From NCBI GenBank assembly GCA_044226655.1, contig JBGAGO010000006.1, forward strand, positions 62,001 to 126,000: a stretch of 64,000 nucleotides of DNA. Direction: 5' to 3'. The stretch is from JBEVOS01 sp044226655 (GTDB lineage Bacteria > Pseudomonadota > Alphaproteobacteria > Caulobacterales > Aquidulcibacteraceae). The notes under the pieces were generated by a model, which was not told the DNA's origin, ran no database searches, and saw nothing but the letters and a program-made list of their open reading frames with translations. Of the stretch, positions 17,192 to 25,655 are shown one piece after another. Each line of letters starts with the position of its first letter. Position 1 is the first letter of the stretch. Both the position numbers and the translations under genes were made by a program.

Positions 17192-20100
17192 ATGCAAGCG
17201 ATTACGCGCTTTTTCGTGGATCGCTGGCAGTTTACGCTGGTCGTCTTCGTTCTGCTGATCGCGCTTGGCACCAGCGCCGTCGTTTCAATTCCAAAGTCGG
17301 AAGATCCCATCACGCGGTTCCCGGCGGTGGGCGTCGTGGTCGTTCTGCCCGGCGCGGACGCCGAACAGATGGAGCGCCTGGTCGCGATCCCGATCGAAAC
17401 GGCGCTCAACAGTCTCGAAGACGTGCGCTCGATCCAGTCGACAAGCCGCGCTGGCGTCGCCTCGATTTCCGTTGAGTTCGTTTACGGCGTCGATCCGGAG
17501 AAGAAATATGACGAGGTGGTGCGCGAGCTTAACGTCGTGCGGCCTGATCTGCCTTCGGGCGTCACGCTGGTCCGCGCCGATCGCCGCAACCCCGCTCAAG
17601 CGAACCTCGTGCAGATGGCGCTGGTGAGCGACACGGCGTCGTTCCGGCAGATGGAGGCCTATGCGCGCGGGCTGCGCGACGCCATCGAGCGGGCGCCCGG
17701 CGTGCAGCAAGCGGAGATTTGGGGCGCGCCGACATCGGAGGTGCGCATCGCCGCCGATATCGATCGCATGGCGGCCTATCGCATTTCGCTGACCGAGCTT
17801 GCCGACGCGTTGCAGCGGGAAGGCGCAGAGACGCCGATTGGGGCAGTGGAGGCGGATGGGCGCCGCTTCAACGTGGAAGCCACGGGCGGTTTCGATTCAC
17901 TCGACGAAATCCGATCCGTGCCGCTGCGCAACGTCGATGGCTCTTTGGTGACCGTGGGCGATGTTGCGGAGGTCGCCTGGTCGAACGATCAGCGGGTTCA
18001 CATCACGCGCTACAATGGCGCGCGCGCGATCTTCGTCACCGCGCGCGCAAAGCTCGGCGAAACCGTCTTCAACGTCACCAGGGATATTCGCGCCGAGGTC
18101 GATGGATTCGCCGGCCGGCTCCCGCAAGATATCCGGCTTGAGCGCGGCTTCGATCAATCCGTGACGGTGTCTCACCGCCTCGGCGCGCTCGGGCGCGATT
18201 TTATCCTCGCAATTCTGCTCGTGCTTCTGACTTTGCTGCCGCTGGGGCCGCGCGCGGCGCTTGTGGTGATGATTTCGGTGCCGTTGTCGCTGGCCATCGG
18301 CGTCGTGGCCGTTCAGCAGCTCGGCTATTCGCTCAATCAGCTGTCGATCGCCGGCTTTGTCCTGGCGCTGGGTTTGCTGGTCGACGATTCCATCGTCGTG
18401 ACGGAAAACATCGCGCGCCGCCTGCGCGAGGGGCTGCTGCCTCGTCAGGCGGCGATCGCCGGCGTCGCGGAAATCAACATCGCCGTGATCGGCTGCACGG
18501 CGACTCTGTTGCTCGCCTTCGTGCCGTTGATGTCGCTGCCGGAATCGGCCGGCGATTTCATTCGGTCGCTTCCCGTCGCCGTCGTCTGTACGATTTCGGC
18601 GTCGCTCATTATTTCGCTGACGATCGTGCCGTTTCTGGCGAGCCGGATGCTGTCCGCGCGCAGCGCCGGGCATTCGAACCCGCTGCTCGACCGCGTGATG
18701 GGTGCAATCCATCGGATTTATCGGCCCGCTTTGCACCTGGCGCTGCAGCATCCGCGCGCCACCATCGCCGCAGGGCTAGGCGCCGCGCTCGCCACGTTCG
18801 GATTGGCGCCGCTGCTGGGCTTCAGTCTTTTTCCGGAGAACGACAGTCCGTACTTTCTGGTCGATGTGGAGCTGCCGCAAGGATCGGCTGTCAGCGATAC
18901 CGATCGCGCGGTGCAATATGCGGACCGCGTGCTCGCCGCGCACCCGGAAATTGTCTGGCGGTTCGCCAATACGGGCCGCGGCAATCCGCAAATCTACTAC
19001 AACATCGCGCCTGACGAGCAGCAGTCGAACGTTGGGTCGGTCTATGCCTCCTTTGCGCATTGGGAGCCGCGCGAGGGTGGGGCGCTGGTGGAACGGATCC
19101 GCGCCGAGCTCGCGCGCTATCCGGGCGCACGGTTCAATCTGCGCCGCTTTGAGAATGGCCCGCCGGTCGAGGCGCCGATCGCCGTGCGCATACGCGGCGC
19201 CGATCTCGCGGCGCTGACCGATCTCGCCGCCGACGCAGAGCGAATCTTACGGGCGACGCCCGGCACGCGCGATGTCGTCAATCCGCTCGCCGCGCGCTTG
19301 ATCGATCTTTCCGTGCACGTTGACCCCGCCGCCGCGAATTTGCGGGGCGTAACACCAGGCGCCGTCGATCAAACATTGCGTATCGCCATCGGCGGCGCGC
19401 AAGTCGCGGCCTACCGCGATCCCGTCGGCGACGCCTATCCGATCATCCTGCGCGCGCCGCGCACGGAGGCCCTGCCGGTGAGCGCGCTGCAGCGCCTGTT
19501 CGTGTGGACGGGGAACGGCGGGGCGGCGCCGCTCAGCTCGATCGCCGACATACGCCTTGAAGCGGGCCCCGCGCGCATCGATCGCTACCAACGTGAGCGT
19601 ACGGTGACGCTGCGCGCGTACACGCAGACGGGATTTCTGACCTCGCGCGTCACCGCGGATGTGGCCCAAAGGCTGAGCGCGATGCGCTTGCCGCCCGGCT
19701 ACGCCGTGAGTTTCGGCGGCCAGGCCGAGGCGCAGAGGCGAAGTTTCGGCGGGCTGCTGCCCGCCATTCTGATCGCGATGTTCGGCATCACCGCCGTGCT
19801 GATCCTGGAATTTCGTTCGTTCGCGGTGGCCGGGGTTGTCGCCTTCGTCATTCCGTTCGGCGTGATGGGCGGCCTCATCGCGCTCTTCATCGGTGGTGAA
19901 TCGCTCTCCTTTACGGCGATCATCGGATTCATCGCCCTGGTCGGTATCGAGATCAAGAATTCGATTTTGCTCGTGGAATTCGCCAATCAGGAGCGCGAGC
20001 GCGGCGCCGAGTTGAGGGACGCCATCGAACGCGCCGGCGAAGTGCGGTTCCTCCCGGTCCTTCTCACATCGGCGACGGCGATCGGCGGATTGACGCCGCT

Positions 20101-20251
20101 CGTGCTCGAACATTCGCCGCTCTATTCGCCGCTCGCCATGGTGCTGATCGGCGGCCTGATCAGCTCAACGCTGCTCGCCCGGATCGTCACGCCGGCCATG
20201 TATCTGGTGCTGGCGCCAAAGACGAATGCGGCGGCTGCGGCCGAGGGCTAG
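17192..20251 (+). CDS. RND-family efflux permease (AcrB/MexB-like)
   Basis: Inner-membrane proton-driven pump of 1019 aa with the two-fold RND plan. TM1 lies at the N-terminus (WQFTLVVFVLLIALG), with large periplasmic loops after TM1 and TM7. The essential acidic pair is in LLVDDSIVVTENI of TM4. The second half ends in the ALVGIEIKNSILLVEFANQ helix and the terminal TMs. It exports hydrophobic compounds together with the upstream adaptor. Its position between oxygenase genes and the mobile element suggests a role in exporting toxic hydrophobic substrates, but that is inference. Confidence 0.95.
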   Translation: MQAITRFFVDRWQFTLVVFVLLIALGTSAVVSIPKSEDPITRFPAVGVVVVLPGADAEQMERLVAIPIETALNSLEDVRSIQSTSRAGVASISVEFVYGVDPEKKYDEVVRELNVVRPDLPSGVTLVRADRRNPAQANLVQMALVSDTASFRQMEAYARGLRDAIERAPGVQQAEIWGAPTSEVRIAADIDRMAAYRISLTELADALQREGAETPIGAVEADGRRFNVEATGGFDSLDEIRSVPLRNVDGSLVTVGDVAEVAWSNDQRVHITRYNGARAIFVTARAKLGETVFNVTRDIRAEVDGFAGRLPQDIRLERGFDQSVTVSHRLGALGRDFILAILLVLLTLLPLGPRAALVVMISVPLSLAIGVVAVQQLGYSLNQLSIAGFVLALGLLVDDSIVVTENIARRLREGLLPRQAAIAGVAEINIAVIGCTATLLLAFVPLMSLPESAGDFIRSLPVAVVCTISASLIISLTIVPFLASRMLSARSAGHSNPLLDRVMGAIHRIYRPALHLALQHPRATIAAGLGAALATFGLAPLLGFSLFPENDSPYFLVDVELPQGSAVSDTDRAVQYADRVLAAHPEIVWRFANTGRGNPQIYYNIAPDEQQSNVGSVYASFAHWEPREGGALVERIRAELARYPGARFNLRRFENGPPVEAPIAVRIRGADLAALTDLAADAERILRATPGTRDVVNPLAARLIDLSVHVDPAAANLRGVTPGAVDQTLRIAIGGAQVAAYRDPVGDAYPIILRAPRTEALPVSALQRLFVWTGNGGAAPLSSIADIRLEAGPARIDRYQRERTVTLRAYTQTGFLTSRVTADVAQRLSAMRLPPGYAVSFGGQAEAQRRSFGGLLPAILIAMFGITAVLILEFRSFAVAGVVAFVIPFGVMGGLIALFIGGESLSFTAIIGFIALVGIEIKNSILLVEFANQERERGAELRDAIERAGEVRFLPVLLTSATAIGGLTPLVLEHSPLYSPLAMVLIGGLISSTLLARIVTPAMYLVLAPKTNAAAAAEG

Positions 20252-20844
20252 AGAGCGGCCTGGCCGCGAACGCGACGGCCTGCTTTTTCCGGCTGGGCGC
20301 AGCGCCGGCCTTCACGCGCGCCGCGCGTGCATCAGTGCGCGATACGTCTGGGCTGGCGCGCGGCGTCATCTCACGCGGCGCTGGCAAGTTGGCGCACGCT
20401 AGAGATCATAGCGGAAAGCGAAAAGGCCGTTATAAAATCTGGCCTTGTCGATGCGTCCGGTCCGTGACGGACGAGACCGAAGAAAAAGCGATGGTGCCAG
20501 AAGAGGACCGCGAAATATCATTTAATGCGTTGTTTTATCAGTGATAATTAGTCAGTCTTTACGTTGCGTAATACCGACAGTGATACCGCCAAAAGCAGAA
20601 ATAGTCTTGGTTCGAGTACCAGTTAGACTTAGCTGGTTCCCTCACGGTTGTGTTTTCTTAGCATTATTCCCCCTCTTGAGTAGGTCTGCCCGCCAATTGT
20701 GCCCCGTCGCCGCGCACAAGAGCTGCGCCCCGTTTCAACGCGTGCGGGTAGATATGCTGGGTGCCTGAGCCCACTGGGCCGCGGCGACCTCGATCCGGCC
20801 GACGCATTGCGGTAGCGTGCACAGAGTGATGACGCGGCGGGCTA
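20252..20844. other. 593-bp gap containing the left end of the mobile element
   Basis: No convincing gene. Features seen: AAGGCC/GGCCTT inverted repeat (20423-20446), the truncated tRNA-Leu 3' copy (20491-20508), and TTATCA-G-TGATAA (20535-20547), a short palindrome just inside the element. The sequence to the right of about 20510 is visibly less G/C-rich than to the left, as expected at an island junction. The promoter of the TIR gene must lie in the right half; no clear -35/-10 can be named. Confidence 0.6.
20491..20508. repeat. Distal attachment-site copy (att) of the tRNA-Leu 3' end
   Basis: ATGGTGCCAGAAGAGGAC matches ATGGTGCCCAGAAGAGGAC at 32977-32995 with a single C missing. Similarity continues weakly for a few bases (CGAA) and then stops. 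Confidence 0.65.
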
Positions 20845-23800
20845 ATGGCGGGAAAAGATGGTGCAAACTCAACGCGTGTGTTCGTGTCGTATTCTCGGCG
20901 CGACCAGACCTTCGTTGGTCAGTTGGCGACGGCGTTATCAGCGGCGTCTTTCTTTGTGGACTTTGACCTCGGTGGCGACGCCGCGAAGATCGAAGGCGGA
21001 ATCGCCCCCACGGATGCTTGGCAGGACCGACTTCGTACACTGATCGCCGCCGCCGATGTAGTCATTTTTGTTGTGTCGCCTGACAGCGCCACGAGCCCTG
21101 TGTGTGATTGGGAGATCGGCGAGGCCCAGTCTTTAGGAAAGCGCCTCATCCCGGTTCTATGGAGGGCCATCGACTTCGCCGGCGCACCGCAAAAATTGGC
21201 CGCTCTGAACGTCGCCATATCATTTGAGGGTGAGTTCGAAGTCTCGTTAAAGAAACTGGTTGCGGCCATCGAAACCGATATCGACTGGCTGCGCGAAGGC
21301 CGTCGGCTAACGACGCTGGCGACAAGGTGGCGCGATACCGGCGAACCGGAAAGCCAACTGCTGCGAAGCGCCGAAGCCACGGCGGCCGAGACCTGGGCTG
21401 CGAGAAGACCGTCGAACGCGCCTCAACCGCCGGAGATTCTCTTCAAGTTTCTCAACGCAAGCCGACTCAAAGAGGACGAAGATCTGAGGAGGCTCCGCAC
21501 CGTTACTGCCCGAGGTTATGTCGCCCAGACTCAGCAAGCCGTGAATGATGGCGAGCCCGAGGAAGCAATCCGGCTTGCGGCAACGGGTGCGATCCTTTCA
21601 GACGACGTGGGATTCACTCTAGCGCCCGAACTTTGGGACGCTGTTGCTCCAGCAATTTTTAGGAACCGCTTGTTGGGCGTAATTTACACCGCCCCCGTCA
21701 ATGGCGAAAAATCCGCACGTGAGACTGCGCCAAGACATGTCGAGTTTCTTGGGAACGTAGACCGCTTGTTTGCAGTGTCCGCAAGCGGTGCTGGCATTGT
21801 ATGGAAGGTACGTGACGCTAGTCGGGCGATTGAAATCGACCCCGGCAGGCCGATAGAGATCGCAGCCGCGTCCTTTGATGGCTCGATGATTGCGACAATT
21901 TCTGATCGCAACCGTTTGGCTGTTTGGGACGCCAATTCGGGCCACCTTCTTTGGTCGATTGAGAAGGAGTTCATTGGACGGCATCTGCAATTCTCCAGAG
22001 ACGGTGCGCTACTCTGGACGCAGATAGGCGCCTTCAACGCCACCTCTGGGAAGCTTGTCAAGCAAGTGATGATTCACAGTTGGAAGATGTGCGTCAGCCC
22101 AGATGGCACCAAAATAGCGACCGGCGATTGGAACAGAGATGGCGTCGGCACCGAAGTTGTCATTTTGGATGCTGCGAACGGCAAGCCGCGCGGGTCAATT
22201 CCTCTTCGAAAGAACAACGTCACTCATCTGGAGTTCGCCTCGAACTCGAAAAGCCTCCTGATCCTCTACGAGGACCACAACATTGCCGAGAGTCGAGCGA
22301 CTGAGTTCGGCGAGAATAAGTACGAAGCTCTAATTGTCGATGCGGAATCTCGAAAAATACTGTGCAGCCTGTTAGGCCACGAAAACCACATTAACGGTGC
22401 CGCATTCGATCACGAAGGCGCGAGGGTAGTTACAACATCTGACGATCGCACAATTAGAGTCTGGGACGCGCTGACCGGGGCAGAACTGTCGCGGCGTTCC
22501 ATCGCGCCTTTCAGGGGCATGATCGGTGCCTACGGCGGCGCTCACGACGTTTGTTTCCTTCCATGTCAGCCAGTGATTTTTTGCGCGACCAGTGATGGAC
22601 GGGCAGAACTTTGGCACAGCGAGTCAGGCCAGCGCATAGCGCAGCTGACCCACATGCGGCGGCCAAAAACAGAAACGCGGTTGGGAGACGATAGCGTTCG
22701 TGCGGTGCAATTCGACCGCACTGGACGCCGCTTGTTGACTGTCGGCGAAGACGGAACCGTCAATATTTGGCACGGCGCACTATCGCCCCAAACGCTTAGC
22801 CTTGAGGGGCATATCAGCCATGTTACTTTCGTCGCCCTCAGCGCCGACGCCCGTTGGATAGCAACAATTGAAGCGCAGAGCACGTTGCGGGTCTTTGACG
22901 GTACGACGGGAGGCCTCTGCGCCACGCTACACCTGACTGCGGCTCGCTCCGCGTTTGGCGAAGCACGGGATGGCGCTAGTGCAGTGTGCTGGTTCTCACG
23001 CGATGGCAGTAAACTCATTGCTGCTTCCGATAATGGCGAGTACTCGCGAAAGTTCTATTCGGAAGATCGGGCGGCTGCATCCGTGCAGGTTTGGCATGTT
23101 GGCTCTTGGGTTGCCGCGGGTGAAGTTGAAGGACAGGGCGCCGCTGGCGGATTTCTCGATGCATCCGAGAGGTTCGAGAAAACCGAAGACCGCGAGCGAT
23201 TGCGGGACCTGTTGGGAGAAGATGCAGCGCCTCCGGGCGCATTGAAGGCGCGCATTCAAGATGCTCTTCGCCAGTTTTGGACTGCGGAAGAGATCGAAGC
23301 CAGCAAATATGCCTCATCGTGTCTGCTATCTGATGACGGTACCCTCGTGTTGCAGAGTAGTTGGCACGACTCGCAGATCACCGTTTGGGACGTCGCAAAA
23401 AAAGAAAAGATTGCCTCGTTTGAGGGCCGCCTTGTTGACGCACCATCCGTTTGGACTGACGATAACTCCCGGCTTTTGATTGTTCGCGGCGGCGCGATTT
23501 GCATCGTTGCCCTTCCCGACGGGAGACTTCTCTTTCAGCTTGATGAAGAAAACGCCCAATGCGCATGCGTGTCGCGAGACGGAAGTCGTCTTGGCGTTGG
23601 TTTTCGCGACGGTACAGCACGAGTCTATGACATCTCGAGAACAGCGGCCATGACCGCCAGTCGCTCGGCAATTGTTGCTGCGTCAATTAAAGGCGGCGTG
23701 GGAGTTCCTTCTCCTCGGGAACGCAAGCTTCCTTCAATGGCGGATGCGCCAAGCGATTTGCATGAGGCACTTCTTCCTTTGCTTTCACCCGAACAGGTCG

Positions 23801-24816
23801 CGGAAGCCGAGTCGGCGCGCACCTTGCTAATGCAGCCTTGGGCTGATGCATGCTATCGCCCGTCATCGCAGGTCAGCGCAGCAAGAAGCCGTTGGTCGCC
23901 GGCCCTGGAGGCGCTTCGCCTTTCAATGGTGCAGCATTGTTTGGAAAATCTCTTTGAGGGCGATGCGCGAAAGGGGCTTCAGGCGCATGAGGCCGAACGA
24001 ATTGCGCATGCACTCACGATTGCTGCACTTGAGGCACTAACGCGGCAGCGTGTTGAAGCATCTACACCCGGCCATGACCCCACTGCTGATGACGTCTCCT
24101 CCTACCTTGGAGAGGTTCTGGAGATTGTTGAAGACGTGCATCATTCGCCTTTACGGGTCGGCGCTGAGGCGATCGGCGACGATAAGCGGGGGCCGTGGCG
24201 GGTCGATATTCAGCCGCTTTGGTCAATCAAGAACAAGAAATACGAGCTGTTTGATGTTCGGGCGCTCGCCGGAGTTGCAGAAAGGTATTTGCGCGCGAAC
24301 TATCGATCGCCATCCTTCGACCGTTTGATAGTAAGACTGCTTATTGCCGGAGAGATGTATGCATTCGGCGATACAGTCTATCACAACAGCCTCCGTTCGT
24401 CGGAGCGCGCCCTCACTTTGCAATTGATGGGCGCTTGGCTTGTCACGCCGCTTATCGTGCTCGCAGCTGGCGGATTCGGCCTCGCCTACGCGTTGCGTGA
24501 GGGCATTGTCGGGCAGTGGGCCAACTGGGCCGGTTTCGCCGTAGGCGCCTTCTTTGGTGCCATTGGCATGATGCTGCCTGGAATTGTTGGGGGTGAACTC
24601 AGAAGAGAACTTGAGCGCCGCGCAAAGTCACAGAAACTGTTGGCAGCGATGGCAAATGCCTACTTGGCGGTGCCGGAAGACGGGCCATTCAGTGCAGCGC
24701 AGGTCCGAGTCAGTGTTGACAAGGCAGCTACGCTCGGGACGATTTGGCTGCCCGCATTGTTTTCTGTGCTTGAAGACATTCAAGCGCGAGCGACAGGGAC
24801 AGCGACAGGGAAATAG
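20845..24816 (+). CDS. TIR-domain / WD40 beta-propeller / two-helix membrane protein
   Basis: Protein of 1323 aa with an unusual order. Residues 10-135 are a TIR domain: the betaA strand VFVSYSRRDQ, and the alphaC segment SPVCDWEIGEA where Glu90 is the likely catalytic glutamate of TIR NADases. A helical linker follows to about 270. Residues about 285-935 form WD40-like blades (for example HENHINGAAFDHEGARVV followed by TIRVWDALTG at 510-545; others end in IWH, VWH, VWD, VYD). A helical region follows, then two hydrophobic helices (about 1194-1216 and 1229-1250) and a short amphipathic tail. There is no STAND/NB-ARC NTPase between TIR and WD40. Domains suggest a sensor propeller controlling a TIR NADase at the membrane, i.e. 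a defence or cell-suicide protein (inference). It is the only large gene on the plus strand in the element, alone at the distal end. ATG at 20845 has no good ribosome-binding site. Confidence 0.85.
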   Translation: MAGKDGANSTRVFVSYSRRDQTFVGQLATALSAASFFVDFDLGGDAAKIEGGIAPTDAWQDRLRTLIAAADVVIFVVSPDSATSPVCDWEIGEAQSLGKRLIPVLWRAIDFAGAPQKLAALNVAISFEGEFEVSLKKLVAAIETDIDWLREGRRLTTLATRWRDTGEPESQLLRSAEATAAETWAARRPSNAPQPPEILFKFLNASRLKEDEDLRRLRTVTARGYVAQTQQAVNDGEPEEAIRLAATGAILSDDVGFTLAPELWDAVAPAIFRNRLLGVIYTAPVNGEKSARETAPRHVEFLGNVDRLFAVSASGAGIVWKVRDASRAIEIDPGRPIEIAAASFDGSMIATISDRNRLAVWDANSGHLLWSIEKEFIGRHLQFSRDGALLWTQIGAFNATSGKLVKQVMIHSWKMCVSPDGTKIATGDWNRDGVGTEVVILDAANGKPRGSIPLRKNNVTHLEFASNSKSLLILYEDHNIAESRATEFGENKYEALIVDAESRKILCSLLGHENHINGAAFDHEGARVVTTSDDRTIRVWDALTGAELSRRSIAPFRGMIGAYGGAHDVCFLPCQPVIFCATSDGRAELWHSESGQRIAQLTHMRRPKTETRLGDDSVRAVQFDRTGRRLLTVGEDGTVNIWHGALSPQTLSLEGHISHVTFVALSADARWIATIEAQSTLRVFDGTTGGLCATLHLTAARSAFGEARDGASAVCWFSRDGSKLIAASDNGEYSRKFYSEDRAAASVQVWHVGSWVAAGEVEGQGAAGGFLDASERFEKTEDRERLRDLLGEDAAPPGALKARIQDALRQFWTAEEIEASKYASSCLLSDDGTLVLQSSWHDSQITVWDVAKKEKIASFEGRLVDAPSVWTDDNSRLLIVRGGAICIVALPDGRLLFQLDEENAQCACVSRDGSRLGVGFRDGTARVYDISRTAAMTASRSAIVAASIKGGVGVPSPRERKLPSMADAPSDLHEALLPLLSPEQVAEAESARTLLMQPWADACYRPSSQVSAARSRWSPALEALRLSMVQHCLENLFEGDARKGLQAHEAERIAHALTIAALEALTRQRVEASTPGHDPTADDVSSYLGEVLEIVEDVHHSPLRVGAEAIGDDKRGPWRVDIQPLWSIKNKKYELFDVRALAGVAERYLRANYRSPSFDRLIVRLLIAGEMYAFGDTVYHNSLRSSERALTLQLMGAWLVTPLIVLAAGGFGLAYALREGIVGQWANWAGFAVGAFFGAIGMMLPGIVGGELRRELERRAKSQKLLAAMANAYLAVPEDGPFSAAQVRVSVDKAATLGTIWLPALFSVLEDIQARATGTATGK

Positions 24817-25044
24817 CGCGATGCGCCGAAAGGCTGCGCCAAGACTTTCAAATTTGCCTTGTTACCACTGCCCCGAGTTTCGACCCGCCGGAGGCGCGGT
24901 CGTTTGTGAAGACGCCCCGCGTCTCCGACGCCTTCGCGTCAGCCGTCGCGCGCAGCGCGGGTCAAGGGCCGCGAAGCGGCGCGGGACGCGCTTGCCCTTG
25001 ATGCGCGCGAGCACGGCGGCATTTGCTCAACGCAGAAAATTGTG

Positions 25045-25094
25045 CGGCCCGTACACGGGCCGTGCGCACCTCACTGTAGGGTGCGGCACCCTAC
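25045..25094. repeat. Two adjacent perfect palindromes in the element's non-coding region
   Basis: CGGCCCGTACACGGGCCG (8-bp arms, 25045-25062) and GTAGGGTGCGGCACCCTAC (9-bp arms, 25076-25094). Both are exact. They lie 75-125 bp before the candidate nick site and could be relaxase, accessory protein or integrase/excisionase binding sites. Confidence 0.6.
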
Positions 25095-25110
25095 AAACAC
25101 CCTGCGCGCA

Positions 25111-25200
25111 CGGTGCAACACGGTGCGTTATCGTGCGTCGTCGTTCGCCATCGTTCGTCATGCGCGATCATCCTGCATCAACCTGGATCATCCCGATTCA
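25111..25200 (+). repeat. Nine degenerate direct repeats with 10-bp period
   Basis: Consecutive 10-base units such as CGGTGCAACA, CGGTGCGTTA, TCGTGCGTCG, TCGTTCGCCA, TCGTTCGTCA, TGCGCGATCA, TCCTGCATCA and ACCTGGATCA keep T/C at column 4, G/T at column 5, mostly C at column 6 and C-A at columns 9-10. A period of 10 is not a codon multiple and is close to one helical turn, so it reads as a phased DNA-binding array rather than decayed coding sequence. Confidence 0.5.
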
Positions 25201-25316
25201 CGCGCGGAGCAATTGCCGGAAATTGATCTTCACGCGGAAACAACGAACCCTCTTGACGTGCGCGCATATCGCGGAATTCTGCATCATGCCTGTGGATAAC
25301 GTGATGAGGCATTGAG

Positions 25317-25595
25317 ATGACGGGCGACGCGATGCGAAACGATCCGCTGCTGTCACGCAAAGACGCTGCTCGGTACTTGACTGATCTCGGTCTTGAAACC
25401 GCGCCGCAGACATTGGCGCGCAAATTCCATGAAGGCACCGGCCCGCTTTGCACGCACGTCGGCGAGCGCGCTATGTATCGGCAAAGCCATCTCGACGAAT
25501 ACTTTTCCGAACAGGTCTCGGCGCCGCGCCGCTCGTCAAGTGAGCCGCGCAAGCCCGGCAAGTTGCCGGCGCTCGCCGATGTGCGCGGGTCGTAG
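25317..25595 (+). CDS. Small helix-turn-helix protein (excisionase/AlpA-like)
   Basis: DNA-binding protein of 92 aa. LLSRKDAARYLTDLGLETAP is the winged-helix start typical of MerR/excisionase-type domains, and the end of the domain reads MYRQSHLDEYFSEQ as in helix-turn-helix proteins of mobile elements. The last 25 residues are basic and probably disordered. Located right after the repeat-rich region and convergent with the relaxase. It may be the recombination directionality factor for the integrase or a regulator of the relaxase. A start at the second Met (25332) is also possible. Confidence 0.75.
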   Translation: MTGDAMRNDPLLSRKDAARYLTDLGLETAPQTLARKFHEGTGPLCTHVGERAMYRQSHLDEYFSEQVSAPRRSSSEPRKPGKLPALADVRGS

Positions 25596-25655
25596 GCAGG
25601 TCGCGGCCCGCGTCTGAGCCATGAACTTCAAGGAGTCTTTGCGGGTCACGGCTCG

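Larger units (their letters stand above)
24817..25316. other. 500-bp non-coding region of the element with repeats; candidate oriT
   Basis: No plausible gene. It contains TCAAGGGC/GCCCTTGA (24962-25001), CGGCCCGT-AC-ACGGGCCG (25045-25062), GTAGGGTGC-G-GCACCCTAC (25076-25094), nine 10-bp-phased degenerate repeats (25111-25200) and CATCCTGC (25169-25176). The last fits the YATCCTGY nick consensus of RP4/Ti-type relaxases. It sits between the TIR gene and the excisionase-like gene, facing the relaxase. This layout resembles a transfer or replication origin. Confidence 0.5.

Noticed and set aside
25111..25200. CRISPR array
   Set aside because: The units are only 10 bp, degenerate and without spacers; no cas genes are present.
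24821..25315. Possible 164-aa protein in the non-coding region after the TIR gene
   Set aside because: The frame crosses palindromes and 10-bp-phased repeats, is Arg-rich without domain features, and has no ribosome-binding site.
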